A stretch of 64,000 nt of DNA from Juglans regia (taxonomy: Eukaryota; Streptophyta; Magnoliopsida; Fagales; Juglandaceae): assembly GCF_001411555.2 (NCBI RefSeq), contig NC_049903.1, positions 29,801,083-29,865,082 on the forward strand, in the 5' to 3' direction. The notes beneath the pieces are model-generated. The model did not search any database and was not told the origin of the DNA. It worked only from the letters and a program-made list of their open reading frames with translations. The position numbers and the translations under genes were made by a program. Of the stretch, positions 33,735 through 46,164 are shown one piece after another (positions within the stretch are counted from its first letter, which is position 1; the number at the start of each line of letters is the position of its first letter).

Positions 33735-36700
33735 AACCAAAAATAGTATCATGGAATGTAAGGGGGCTGCATGACCCTAATAAGCGGCTCCAAGTCAGAA
33801 ATTTACTTCGCCAATGGAAGGGAGATATCATATGCTTACAAGAGACTAAGTTGGAAGATATTTCAAGACAAATAATTCGTAGCCTATGGAGAGGACAACA
33901 TGTTGGGTGGTCTTTCCTACCATCCAACGGTGCTTCAGGGGGAGTCCTTGTTATGTTTGACACAAGGGTGGTGGAAAGGGTGGAGGAGTGTGTGGGTGAT
34001 TTTACGGTTGCATGTTCTTTTGTTAATATAGATGACGGTTTCAAATGGGCTTTTGTTGGTGTATATGGCCCAAATCTTGACTCGAAGAGAAGACTTTTGT
34101 GGGAAGAACTTGCCGGAGTTCTAAGTTGGTGGGAGATACCATGTTGCATAGGGGGGGATTTCAACATTTCTCGCTTCCCAAGTGAAAGGAGCTCATGGAC
34201 CTTCCACTATCAGGAGGCACGTTTACTTGGTCCAACAACCGTGACTGCCCTTCTTGGTCGAGAATCGATAGGTTCTTGCTTACTCCAGATTGGGAGGCGC
34301 ACTTCCCCGATGTAGTACAAAGAAGATTACCCCGCTTATGCTCTGATCACTCCCCCATCATTTTAGACTGTGGTGGCATCCAAGGGGGTAGAAGGTATTT
34401 TAAATTTGAGCATATGTGGCTTAAAACTGATGGTTTTGTGGACAGAGTTAGACAATGGTGGACTTCTTACTCGTTCCAAGGCTCCCCAAGCTTCATATTG
34501 GCAAAAAAACTGAAAGCATTGAAACAGGACCTGAAGCAATGGAATGAACAAGTTTTTGGTAACATGTCCCAGCAGAGGCGCGCTCTGGTGGAGGAGTTAC
34601 AGGGTCTGGAAGGTGAGGAGGAGGCCAGATCTCTTTCTTAACTTGAAAAAACTCGAAAGAATCATGTAGTAGCTGATCTCGAAAGATTAACTTTGATGGA
34701 GGAGATCTCATGGAGACAAAAATCAAGGGTGCTCTGGCTTAAGGAGGGGGATAAATGCACGAAATTCTTCCATAAGATGGCCAACTCTCATAGGAGGAAT
34801 AATGCTATTGATATGTTGATGGTGAATGGGGAAGTTTCTTCGAATCAGTCGGTAATAAATAATCATGTTGAACAATACTACCAACAACTCCTATCTGAAG
34901 AGCACAACTGGAGACCGAAAGTGGATGGCCTATCTTTTTCCACACTAGACCAGCAGAGTGCAGGGTGGCTAGAGAGGCCTTTTACAGATGAGGAAGTGTG
35001 CAAGGTTATTAGAGGCATGGCAAGTGATAAGGCTCCTGGTCCAGACGGTTTTACTATGGGTTTTTTCCAAACTTGTTGGGAGGTGGTCAAGGAAGATATA
35101 ATGAAAGTTTTTCATGAGTTCCATACTTATGCTAGCTTTGAAAAGAGTCTCAACGCCACCTTCTTAGCCCTTATCCCTAAGAAGGTGGGGTCGAGGGAAG
35201 TGAGAGATTATCGCCCCATAAGCCTTGTGAATAGGGTGTATAAGATTCTTTCCAAAGTATTAGCAAATAGATTGAGCTCGGTGGTGGAAAAACTTATCTC
35301 AAAGCCACAAAACGCGTTTGTCAAAGGGAGACAAATCCTTGATTCGGTACTTATCGCAAACGAAGTTTTGGATGGTCGATTGAAGTCTAATGTACCCGGG
35401 CTACTTTGCAAGTTAGATATGGAGAAAGCGTATGATCATGTCAACTGGGATTTCTTACTTTACTTACTTGGTAGATGTGGTTTTGGAGGGAAATGGCAAA
35501 AATGGGTTGAATTTTGCATCTCTTCAGTCCGTTTCTCTATCTTGGTAAATGGCACACCGGTGGGTTTCTTCAACTCATCTCGTGGCCTGAGACAGGGAGA
35601 TCCGCTTTCTCCCTTACTTTTCTTATTTGTCATGGAAGCACTCAGTAAAATGATTGAGGGTCTGGTGGATGGGGGGCTACTCCATGGTTTTGCGGTGGGG
35701 AATGGTGTCCTCAACATTTCCCATCTGCTATTTGCTGACGACACGCTCATCTTTTGTGGTGCACAACTTGGCCAGGTTCAAGCCTTGAGAGCGTTACTTC
35801 TTTGTTTTGCTGCTGTATCCGGTTTGAGCATCAATCTTGCAAAGTCAGAATTAGTGCCAGTGGGGGTTGTTCCCGATGTGGAGATCTTAGCTACTACTTT
35901 GGGATGCAAGATATCTTCGCTTCCTATGAAGTATCTTGGCTTACCATTGGGTGCCTCCTTCAAATCGGTGAGGATTTGGAATGATGTGATTGAAAGAGTG
36001 GAGAGCAGATTGGCCGCTTGGAAGAGGCTATATTTGTCGAAAGGTGGTAGGTTAACTTTGATCAAAAGCACTCTTTCAAACTTACCCACCTACTTTTTGT
36101 CTCTATTTCCGCTTCCTACAAAGGTGGCTAACCGCATTGAGAAGCTACAAAGGGACTTCTTATGGAGGGGATTGGGGGAAGAGTTCAAATTCCACCTGGT
36201 TAATTGGCCTACAGTTTGTACCCCATTGTCTGGGGGAGGTTTGGGGATTCGTCACTTGATGAAATTCAATCAAGCTCTGTTGGGTAAGTGGTTGTGGAGG
36301 TACCAAATCGAACGAGAGGCCTTATGGAAGTCCGTTATAGATTCACAGTTCGGGGAAGCTTGGGGAGGATGGTGCTCGAATGAGGTTCGAGGCACTCATG
36401 GAGTGGGCTTGTGGAAAAACATTCGGAGTCTTTGGGGGACCTTTCGAGGACATGAACATATTGTTGTGGGTGATGGGTCGCGGGTTCACTTTTGGTCTGA
36501 TAAATGGTGCGGTAACTATTGCTTACGAGATACCTTCCCTACTATCTTTGCACTCGCTAGAGAAAAGGAGGTATCGATAGCCAAGCTTCTGGTCTTCTCA
36601 AACGGCACCCAGCAATGAAATATTGACTTCACTAGGGCAGCCCAAGATTGGGAGGTAGAGCCTTTTACAGAGTTCTTTGCGGTATTATATTCTGCAAGCA

Positions 36701-37311
36701 TTTCAGGGGGCACTGGAGACAAGATGCTTTGGAATCATTCTAAGAAAGGTCTTTTCTCTGTCAGATCCTTTTATGAAAAGCTTACGAACCCAGGTAAGTT
36801 TATGTATCCATGGAAGAGCATTTGGCAGACGAAAGCCCCGTCAAAAGCAGCCTTTTTTGTTTGGACTGCATCTTTGGACAAGATCCTTACTATAGATAAT
36901 TTGAGGAAACGACGGATTATTGTCCTAGATTGGTGTTGTATGTGTAAGAAGCATGGGGAGTCAGTTGATCATTTGCTTTTACACTGTGAGGTGGCCAAGG
37001 GCATGTGGGATGATTTTTTCTCAAGGGTTGGATTAGCTTGGGTTATGCCGTGTAGATTGGTGGATTTTCTTGCAAGCTGGAGAGGACTATACGGTAATGC
37101 TCAAATAGCAGCAATTTGGAGGTTGGTACCAATATGTTTGTGTTGGTGTATTTGGAGGGAAAGAAACGCAAGAAGCTTTGAAGACAATGAGAGAACACTG
37201 GAAGAGCTAAAAGTTGTACTTTTTAAGTTATTGTTCTCATGGGCGGGGGCCATAGTTTGTAACGGTCTTAGTATCCATGATCTTTTTCTTTCTTTTGTAA
37301 CTTCTAACTAG
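33731..37311 (+). pseudogene. LINE ORF2 (endonuclease and reverse transcriptase), broken
   Basis: The start ATG at 33731 overlaps the ORF1 stop. The order is an apurinic-type endonuclease (MKPKIVSWNVRGL, LQETKLE, GGDFNISRFPSE; after the break GGTFTWSNN, SRIDRFLL, SDHSPIILD), then reverse transcriptase (DKAPGPDGF, DYRPISLVNRVYKI, KLDMEKAYDHV, GLRQGDPLSPLLF, and FADD at the catalytic centre near 35730) and a C-terminal zf-RVT ([19 protein letters not shown]). Near 34185 there is a short deletion with a frame change inside the endonuclease. Stop codons fall at 34639-34641 and 36616-36618. Otherwise the protein is well preserved. It has no RNase H, unlike the LINE at 156-3614. Confidence 0.9.
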
Positions 37312-37651
37312 ACACTTCTTCATGTATACTTCCTGTGTACTTGGGCTTTGCCTATTTATATGAGTATATTATCTTTGATTACTCATAAAAAAAAAAAATT
37401 TTACTGTTGATGTTTCAACACAACGATAGTTGAAGGTACTTTACATCGTTAAAACCCCACAAAACTTGGAGCTTTCCTCCTCGTCAATGGAGTCGCTTTC
37501 TTTTCTAACCGAACCTACACGACACACCCACCCCTACGCAAACGCTCTGATCTCTAACCCCTAAACCTCACCAGTCAACATACAGAATCTCTCCTTCTCA
37601 CCTAAACTCCCAATTTTCCAAAAAGCAGGTGTGAATTAGGTCTATCGCATC

Positions 37652-37652
<1 letters not shown>

Positions 37653-37713
<61 letters not shown>
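37653..37713. repeat. (CT)n then (TA)n microsatellite in the leader of the membrane-protein gene
   Basis: About 20 CT units followed by about 10 TA units, ending roughly 80 bases before the start codon at 37796. Confidence 0.9.
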
Positions 37714-37714
<1 letters not shown>

Positions 37715-37795
37715 AAATTAATTATGTATGTATACGGAACTCAGCCATTTTTCTGATCTCTATCTCACCGGCCATTCAAACGTAAAGACGATAAT

Positions 37796-38158
37796 ATGTT
37801 TCTTTTTACCGCCATATTCACCCGCCTGACTACCTCTTCTCGGTGGCCATTCCTCGTCTATGCTGCCACCTGGACAGCTATACTCTCCGTGGTGGTGGCG
37901 GTGGCGTCTTTCGCTCCGGAGGTTGCCTTCGTGTCTGCCATATCTTCGTCCTCTTCTTTCTCGACAGCGTGCGAGACGGACGGATCCGTAAGAGTGCCGT
38001 TGGATGTGCCGGGAGAGACCCTGTGCTTACCGGCCAACCTGTTCAGCAAGTCTAAGATTGATTTCATCGTTCCTCCGGTCTTTGCGGCGGCGGTCGTGGC
38101 TGCGTCTGCTTGCTTGGTCCGGGCAATGTGCCTTTGGGATGACGATGAAACCTATTAG
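37796..38158 (+). CDS. Small plant transmembrane protein, 120 aa, function unknown
   Basis: A single-exon frame starts MFLFTAIFTRLTTSSRWPFL and ends RAMCLWDDDETY. Two hydrophobic segments can be seen: about residues 18-40 (LVYAATWTAILSVVVAVASF) and 88-110 (IVPPVFAAAVVAASACLV). Between them lies a loop with two cysteines (TACETDG and GETLCLP) that could face a lumen or the outside. It resembles an uncharacterised conserved plant family (At3g13175-like, from memory). A C/T-rich leader with the CT/TA repeat lies upstream, and CT-rich leaders are common in plant genes. The higher GC content than its surroundings supports a real coding gene. The biochemical role is unknown. Confidence 0.8.
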   Translation: MFLFTAIFTRLTTSSRWPFLVYAATWTAILSVVVAVASFAPEVAFVSAISSSSSFSTACETDGSVRVPLDVPGETLCLPANLFSKSKIDFIVPPVFAAAVVAASACLVRAMCLWDDDETY

Positions 38159-38159
38159 T

Positions 38160-38745
38160 TCTAAAAGTTTTGATACTTTGCAATTTGCTTCATAAATATA
38201 CTGCTTATTGTAAAGATTAACGCTAGCGCGCTCCTAATAATTTATATCAATCGTTTTACCTTTGACATCACAATATACTGACATGTGATTTATTAAAAAT
38301 ATTTAAATAAAGAAAAATAATAGTTATAATAGTAAATATGTTGATGTTGCATAATTATTTAAAAATAAATAAATAAATAAGAAATTTATATATAAAAAAT
38401 AATAATTTTTTAATAATAAATTTTATTTTTTTTAAAATAATTATATAATATTTATATATTTTATGATTATATGTAATATTAGTTTTAAATAAATAATCTA
38501 GGATTTGCTCGAAACGCACGAATGTGCCGAGGTAATTAAGCACACGAAAAACGAAATAAAAAATAAAACAAAACAATAAAAGGTCAAATCAGAAGCTTCT
38601 TTATGACTTTTTGCTTTTCTCCCTCCTATGTCTCGCCCTTTCATCCTCCGGTCTAGGTTCATGAAACGTCAAAAACAAGTAAATATTTTTCTCTTGTACT
38701 AACGATTCATCCATCATCCGCAGCATTTCACATCATGTTTAAGAG
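38160..38745. other. AT-rich intergenic DNA
   Basis: Runs of A/T with (AAAT)n near 38358-38382. No reading frame of interest. Confidence 0.6.
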
Positions 38746-39467
38746 TAAAGGTCTAAATTTAAATTGAAAAATCAGAAAATCGGATTAAACCGGATTGAAT
38801 CGGATTGGTTTTACCGGTTTTGAATCGGTCCGGTCCGGAATCGATTTTTAAAACGTAAAAACCGGCCGGTTCCGAGATTTTTTGGACCGGACCGAACCGG
38901 ACCGGACCGGTTGATTAAAAAAAATAAAAAATAATATTTTTATATATAAGTTTTATACAAAATATTATATATATATATATATTAAATATTAATATATATA
39001 AGTTTTATATATAATGTATAATTATAAATTTTTATGTGAAATTTTATATATAACATATATATTCATATAAGAAATAATTTCTTATTATAGTTTATAAATT
39101 ATTATATAAAATGTTAATACTAAATCACTAAAATTTTATAACTAATACTAATATATAACTTATAACTATACTAATAGTCTAATATTAATACTATTATATA
39201 GTCTAATATATTAATAAAAGTATAAAACAGTTTTTTTAAATCAATTTTTTTTTTATAAACAAATTTTTAATGACAAATTGTGAAATTTACATTTTAAAAA
39301 AATCGAAAAACCGGACCGGACCGGACCGAAAACCGGTAAAACCGGAAGTACCGGTTTAGGAGGGTAACCGGTGCGTAATCGGTTTTGAAAAATACAAAAC
39401 CGGTACATACCGGTTCGGTCCTAAATTTTATCCAAAACCGGACCGGACCGGACCGGTTACACCCCTA
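38746..39467. mobile_element. Non-autonomous hAT-like element (722 bp)
   Basis: The flanks TTTAAGAG (38738-38745) and TTCAAGAG (39468-39475) form an 8-bp duplication with one mismatch. The right end reversed is TAGGGGTGTAACCGGTCC. The left end TAAAGGTCTAAATT is a decayed match. Both ends are full of ACCGGTCCGG, GGACCGGACC and AACCGGT motifs. The centre (38920-39240) is almost pure A/T. There is no transposase. Confidence 0.72.
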
Positions 39468-39475
39468 TTCAAGAG

Positions 39476-39968
39476 AATGTAATCACCTCTCTCTCCCCTG
39501 TTTGTGTAATACGTGTGTAAGGAAAGGAATTTGTAAACATATTTTTCAGGATAAAATACGCGTGTAAGTGATTTGTAAACAATTTTTTTTGGACAATCCA
39601 AGATTACCCTCTTTGCATTATATCTTCATTTGTATGTGTACTTAGTGATTTTTAACTAAATTGATAGCATCCATTTATCTTAATTTATTTGTATGTTTAT
39701 ACTTTAGGCCTTCTACAGCTTAAAAAATTTGAAAAAAAAAAAATGGAGAGCAGCTGTCATGGCCAAGATTTGTAGTGTTTTTTTCTTAAAGAAATCCTTT
39801 TTATGTACATCCTTGAATTTTAAAGTTGACTTGATGGTTTATAGTTGTGTGGATTTGATGTGAAATTGGAAGGAAAGGTAAAAATCAGATCTTAGACCAA
39901 TGGATTAGATAAAAACATATATGATTTTAGTTTGGTTTTTGATAGAGAAAATATGTTTTATGGATTGA
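39476..39968. other. Intergenic DNA before the CACTA element
   Basis: AT-rich, no supportable gene. It ends with TGA at 39966-39968, the left copy of the CACTA target duplication. Confidence 0.5.
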
Positions 39969-39989
39969 CACTACAAGGAATATAGCCTT

Positions 39990-40240
39990 TACTGACGTTT
40001 ATCTTAGCGCCGCAATTAAAATCGACGGAATTTGGGACTAATTACGATGACATTAATGTGTGCCACAGAATTAAGGCTCGACTTGGGTAGATGGGCGCCA
40101 GTGAATAGTGTTTCGTTCTATTGCAGCGGGTTTTAATTTTTTGTGGCGAATTTTGGAGTTGCAAAAGGTTCCCAGCAATGCATCGGTCAAATAACGTCGG
40201 TAATAATTTTTGTTGCGGCGAATTTATAATAAACCCCTGT
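39990..40240. repeat. Left subterminal repeat region of the CACTA element
   Basis: Short motifs such as GCGCCGCAATTAAAATCGAC, GCGGGTTTTAATTTTTTGTG, GGCGAATTTTGG and GTTGCGGCGAATTTAT recur, mirroring the right end. CACTA transposases bind such subterminal repeats (established for En/Spm TNPA). Confidence 0.6.
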
Positions 40241-40249
40241 AAAAGATCA

Positions 40250-42746
40250 TGTATTTCCGTTTCGTGCCTCACGCTTTCCCCCTTCGTAATTCTCACTGTA
40301 CATGTTTAGGGTGGATTCTCATTGACGTTCTCGTCTCCATTGACCATTCCCGAAGGGAACACTGCTATAGATTGCAATTTCGTTTTCTTCTTTGGGCGCC
40401 TCTAGCCTCGCCACTTCCTCCCAAGGCCACCACCATCATCTTTCTCGTGGAAACCACGATAAAGAGTGAGGTAATTTGCACCCTATAATTTTGCATGTTA
40501 GGGTTTCTGCAATTAGAAATCCTAATTGCTTATTGATTTTTTATGCTGCCCTACATCTAGTTGTGAAGCCATTTATTCGATTTTATTTGATTTGGGGCAG
40601 GCTTGTTGTTTGGGGATCTGTATGAACCACCGAATTAAGACGGAAACCACACAGTCTATTCCATCGCTCATCTACCACGACGGCCATTGGGTTTGTAAAT
40701 CTTAAAGGCATTGCCAGTTTCCTTACCTAAATTGTTGAAACAATTAGTTTGCCATTTTTTGTGCATATATTTGATGTATTTTCTACCTGTATTCACCAAT
40801 TTTGGAAATGAATGTTAATATTGTAATGTTGTTCAGTAGAAATTTTCTTCACTTAGATCTCAATATTGTACTATGTTAAATATGACTTTTCTAAAAAATA
40901 ACGTCCTCCCATCCGGCTATAACTGAGAGATCTCTATCCAAAGAAAATGAAGTAGAGTTCTCTAGAGTAGCAACCTCTCCACGAGAATCTCATGCAATAG
41001 CATATGGCCTTCTTACTATGGTAGGCGATGATATATATGTGATTTGGAGCTCAAAAATTAGGAACTTCTGCTTCCAATTTTCAAACCAATTTGTTATGAA
41101 AGTGGTAGATCATAGATAAGCCAAAATATAATGATGCTGGATTGGTGAAAGGGAAAAGGGTCGAGGAGGAAAGGCTAAAATAATATTATTGGCTAGCAGC
41201 TTTTGTCATGATATATGTACTTATAGTACTGTAGAAGGCTAAAAGTCATTTATTGAGCAGTAGTATGATGGCAATATGGTTGAGAAATCAGCATCCAATC
41301 ATTTATATGCTCACCTTTAAGCAAACATTGCATGCATGTTTGTTGTCTTCTTAGTTAATAGTTTGCACAATGCACATCCTAACAGTATTTTGGTACTGGG
41401 TACAGCTCTTATATATAAATATATATATATATATATACATTTATATTTATGTGTGCGTATATATTAAGAAGTGTTAAAAGTCACACAGAGATTTTATAAA
41501 ACTATGCATATAATTCGACGTGCCACATCAAACCAAGTTATTTTGTGAGTTTATTTTTATAACATGTTTTTGTTTGTTAATCGTTTAGATATGTGTGTAC
41601 ATTCCATTTCCCTGGTACTATATATTATTCATGATCTCCAACACAATTTATAATAGAGAATTATTGATATTTTCAGCCTAATTAAAGGCCATCATGTACA
41701 ACTCTAGCTTACTCCGCCTGAAAAATGGAGTAAATCTGAAACAACAACTTTACGAAAAGTTGGAATTGCCGATTCTTTATGTAATATATCCTACATATTT
41801 AGGGAGTTGTCAACTGGCCAGATAGCTTGGGTTTTTAAACTTTTTGACCGTTATTTGTCCATTTTTGAATTTTACTATTCTGCTCTGTTCAGGCTAGTGG
41901 TTAATTTTTGTTCTAATTATGCATTTACAAAACAGCCCAGAAGGATAGGATTACAAAACACATACCCCTTGCAATACTGAAAGTGGAAAACCTAGTTAAA
42001 CAGTAAGTCCTGCACCTTAAATATTAATTCCCACCAGATTCCATTAAGTTATTTTGACCGTTGGGATGTCAGAATGACTCAACGGATTCACTGAGCCAGA
42101 AAACAGAATTCCCCCCCCCCCCTTTAAACTATTCTCCTTAAACCATAGATATACCTAACTAGAATCACTAACATTCCTTCTCTTGTATACTACATGTGTA
42201 CAAGGGATTTTCTATTAATAAAATTCCTATGATTACCTATAAAAAAGAAAAAGCAAATAGCTACGCTTCGAATATAGGACTTGCTCATCGAACCAGACAT
42301 CATATATAAAACATGTCTACATGGTTATTGTATCCCAAAACATCAAAATTGGCTAGATGGTGATTTTCAATCTTCAACTATTTGATTAAATTTGCATTTT
42401 TCATGGGGACATGAGGAAATCCTACTTGTCACAACATTTCATCCTCACCCAACAACCAGCTATATTCAATATCAGATATTTTGTACAGTTCGATATGGAC
42501 AAGTCTATAGCTTTCCCATATCGGTGTTTTTAATTGCCGATTTGTTGGTATTTTTGCTGATTTGATTATTTTTATCATGACAACTAAAGACACTTGCATC
42601 CCGACGTTGCTTTGTTTTGGTCATGTGAAAATCACGGCTTTGCCTCATTCTCTATCTGTGCTTATAACCCCATCTCGAGGATGACTTTCACACCGTCGCC
42701 CTCTTCATCTGAAGATACTGTAATTATCAATATGTTTTGTTACTAA
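40250..42746 (+). other. CACTA 5' region without a clear gene
   Basis: This holds a GC-richer patch at 40250-40490, AT-rich DNA, a (TA)n tract near 41407-41435, a C13-like run near 42108-42122 and a LINE tail (42175-42255). No reading frame with a recognisable motif was found. Untranslated or intronic parts of the transposon genes may lie here. Confidence 0.45.
42175..42255 (+). mobile_element. LINE 3' tail inserted in the CACTA element
   Basis: TTGTATACTACATGTGTACA followed by ATTAATAAAATTCCTATGATTACC and a run of A resembles the LINE tail at 37320-37398 (GTGTACTTGGGC, then TTGATTACTCATAAAA). This implies a LINE insertion after the CACTA element landed, or one carried by it. Confidence 0.45.
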
Positions 42747-45700
42747 ATGGACATAAGTTGGATGCACCAGAGAAATAGACTTATGTCAACTCAGTATGCT
42801 AAAGGGGTCGAACAGTTCCTCACAGTAGAACGAGCGCATGCAATGGGAATTGACCGCATCCATTGTCCTTGCCGTTCGTGCTATAATAATATCTTCCTCC
42901 CTATACCCGAGGTGGAAACACACTTGTTCCTAAATGGGATTAATCCAAATTACAACCCCTGGATATTTCATGGGGAAGACGAGATTCTGGATGTTAGTGA
43001 TGACAATTTGCTAGCGTCACCTAGTGATGAAGGTGAATATATTGATGACATGGAGCAGATGTTAGATGACATTAAGGAAGGACGTTCATGGGTGAGGTGT
43101 ATGATGATGCCAGACCTAGAGTTCACCCACTTATAGGCGAGGCAACCCCTTCCTTCTCATTTGACAAACTATTAGATGATGCACGACGTCCACTTTACCA
43201 ACGGTGTAAACAGTTTTCAAAGCTCTCCTTCATTGTGAAGTTGCTTCACATTAAAGCCATTGGGGGTTGGTTGATAAAGTCATTCAATCTTCTCCTGAAG
43301 TTGTTGAGGACTACATTTCCGGACGCTCATTTCCCGCATTATTACGAAGCGGCACGGTCACTGGAGCGGGATTTAGGATTCAAATACCACAAAATACATG
43401 CTTGCCCTAATGATTGCGTGTTATTTTGGAAGGACAACACATATATGAATGAGTGTCCAAAATGCAATGCCCCTCGGTGGTTGCCAAATACACATAGCAA
43501 CCGTTTAGTCCCGCAGAAGGTGTTGCGTCATATTCCTTTGAAGCCGAGGTTGCAACGATTATATATGTCACCTAAGATTTCAGCTAATATGAGATGACAT
43601 AAAGAGCATAGCCTCAGTGAAGGTGGTACTATGAGGCATCCGGCCGGTGCACAAGTTTGGACTACTTTCGACAGTGATCATAGTTGGTTTGCTGCAGATG
43701 CTCTCAATATCAGGCTTGGTTTAGCGAGTGATGGTTTCAATCCTTTCAACAACCTTGCAAAACCATATAGTATCTGGCCCGTTATCCTCGTGCCGTATAA
43801 CTTGCCTCCGTGGTTCTGCATGAAGGAGTAATTCTTCATCACGTCTCTCATTATTCCTGGTCTAAAATCACCTGAAAATGATATTGATGTATACCTGTAA
43901 CTCTTGGTAGATGAATTGAATGAGCTTTGGGAGAATGGCGTCCAAACATATGATGCGTACAAGAAGGAAACTTTCAGATTGGATGCAGCATTACAGTAGA
44001 TAATAAACGACTTCCTCGCATATGGGAACCTGTCGGGTTGGTCAACTAAAGGGAAATTGACCTATCCTTCATGCAATTCAGATACAGATTCTATGGCCGT
44101 AAGCATTGTTATATGGGACATCATTGCTTCCTTCCCGCAAACCACGTAAGGCGGAAGAAAAAATCTTGTTTCAACGGAAAGGATGACCACCGCATGCCAC
44201 CTAACCGCTTATTCGGGCCGGATATTGTCCGCCAACTCAGTCTTCTTGGGGACGTGGAATTTGGCAAAGGTCAGAAGAAGAGAAAGCGGACAAGAGTTGA
44301 ACTGGACCAAGAGAAGTATTTTCTACAACTTATCGTATTGGTCCTCACTTCAGCTTCAACGTAATCTTGACGTAATGCATATTAAAAAGAATATCTATGA
44401 CAAGTCATGACTGTCATATTTTCTTGCAGAGACTACTCCCTATTGTGGTGGAGGGTGTTTGCGAAAACGATGTTGCACAACCTTTGATAGAGCTCAGTCA
44501 GTTCTTCAAAGAGATTTGTGCACGAACTCTAAGTGTGGACAGTTTGGCAAAGCTGAAATGTGATATCGTCCTGATTCTATGCAAGTTGGAGATGATATTT
44601 CCACCATTATTCTTCGATGTGATGGTCCACCTAGCTCTCCATCTGCCCTGTGAGGTGTTGCTTGCTGAACCAGTTCAATATAGGTGGATGTACCCATTTG
44701 AACGGTTCCTTGGAAGATTCAAACGTTATGTTAAGAATAAGGCTCGCCGGAGGGATTAATAGCGGAAGCATACATTCATGTCGAATGCCTGACATTTTGC
44801 TAGATGTATCTCGACGATATTGAGACGCGATTCAACCGACCGGACCGCAACATTGATGCTTTGGACGATGAGAGGGAAGCTGGATTTAGCATCTTCACAC
44901 AAAAGGTCCGTCCCCTGGGTGTGGCATCACCTATACAATATGATCCTTAACTATTATCCTCAACTTATTGGTATGTGCTTAACAACTGCATTGAGATTGT
45001 TGCCTACATAGAGTACGCATCTTTTATATTATCTACATATTTTATGCACTTAACACCTACTTCCTGAACTTGTTGTGTTTAAGCTACTTACTGTACATCT
45101 ACTTTGGTTCTTGTTGTTGACCATTTTTGGAAAATGTCAATAATACCATATTTCTTGCAGTGAGCACTATCGATTGTGTAAGAAAAAGAACCCAACGCTT
45201 GCCAATGGAACCCATCTGCTAGAGTTTCCTACATGGTTCAAGAAATGTGTATGTCACCCCACCTAAACTTGCCATGATAAATGTCCGAACTAAGTTTTAA
45301 GTATCTACCCACAGTACTACAATCACGCATAATTGCATGCTTATTAAAGGACTTGGTTGTAATTTTCCAAGTCCAAGCTATGCATGAACATACCCCTACT
45401 GAAGTAGCCAATGATCTATATGCCTTAGCTTGCGACCTTGAATCGCAAGTGAGATCGTACGCTGCGTGCATTGTTAATGGTAAAAGGTTCCACACAAAGC
45501 ATCGAGAACAATGTCGCTGCGTTCAAAATGCTGGTGTTTTAGTCACTTGTGATGAGCAAACAAACAATTTGGACTTTTATGGTGTTCTAAATGATGTTAT
45601 AGAGTTGCATTATATGGGATGACGTCAAGTCTACTTGTTCAGCTGTGACTAGTTTGACATTGGCGATCAAAGACGAGGTGTCCGAGTGGATTCACATATG

Positions 45701-46164
45701 ACTAGCGTTAATCTCGCCAGGACATGGTACAAAGATGAACCCTTTGTTTTAGTGTGCCAAGCTGAACAATGTTTCTACGTCAAAGATAGAAGAGTGAAAG
45801 GTAGTTGGTATGTTGTACAAAAGTTCACGAATAGGAATGTATATGACATCCCACAAGTGCATATAAACGAGGATCATGAGACATCATCAAGTGACTGTGA
45901 GGCGTATCAAGATGAGGAATCTGAAAGTTTCCCAAAAAATGTTGACTGTGCTGATGTTGGTGTGGCTACTCCACTCCATAGGTTTGATATACAACCACTT
46001 GAGTTTGATACATCAACATTGGTTGGGTCATCTGGACCCTCGCCAGAGATTTTATTAACGACGTAGAGGTTGAGTCGGGTTCAGATAGTGGCGTCGGCGA
46101 GCAGTCTTGTTCTGATCTAGAAGAGACGGATTATGATGATGATGTTCTGTCTGATGAGGAGTAG
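42747..46164 (+). pseudogene. TNP2-type CACTA transposase, decayed
   Basis: The N-terminal transposase-associated domain is clear: MDISWMHQRNRLMSTQYAKG and IHCPCRSCYNNIF. Then follow TNP2 blocks (FDKLLDDARRPLYQRCKQFS, CPNDCVLFWKDN, CPKCNAPRW, PAGAQVWTTFDSDHSWFAAD, LGLASDGFNPFNNLAKPYSI, WPVILVPYNLPPW), a DUF4218-like part (44440-44760: ELSQFFKEICARTL, YRWMYPFERFLGRFKRYVKN) and a DUF4216-like part (45640-45860). It ends in an acidic tail at 46164. Frame changes occur near 43090 and 44120. Stops include those at 43595, 43829 and about 43898. It is not functional as read. A spliced intron near 45010-45160 is possible. Confidence 0.88.

Larger units (their letters stand above)
31632..37397 (+). 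mobile_element. Full-length L1-type LINE (5766 bp)
   Basis: A perfect 14-bp target duplication ATTTTACTGTTGAT flanks it (31618-31631 and 37398-37411), and the right end is an A-rich tail. The order is a 200-base leader, ORF1 (31833-33734), ORF2 (from 33731, broken) and a short 3' untranslated region with TTGGGCTTTGCCTATTTATA. The long duplication, A tail and intact length show target-primed insertion that was not 5'-truncated, which is uncommon. ORF2 defects mean it cannot move by itself. Confidence 0.9.

Noticed and set aside
42108..42122. Poly-C run as a possible regulatory tract
   Set aside because: Isolated homopolymer in the decayed CACTA body, with no supporting context.
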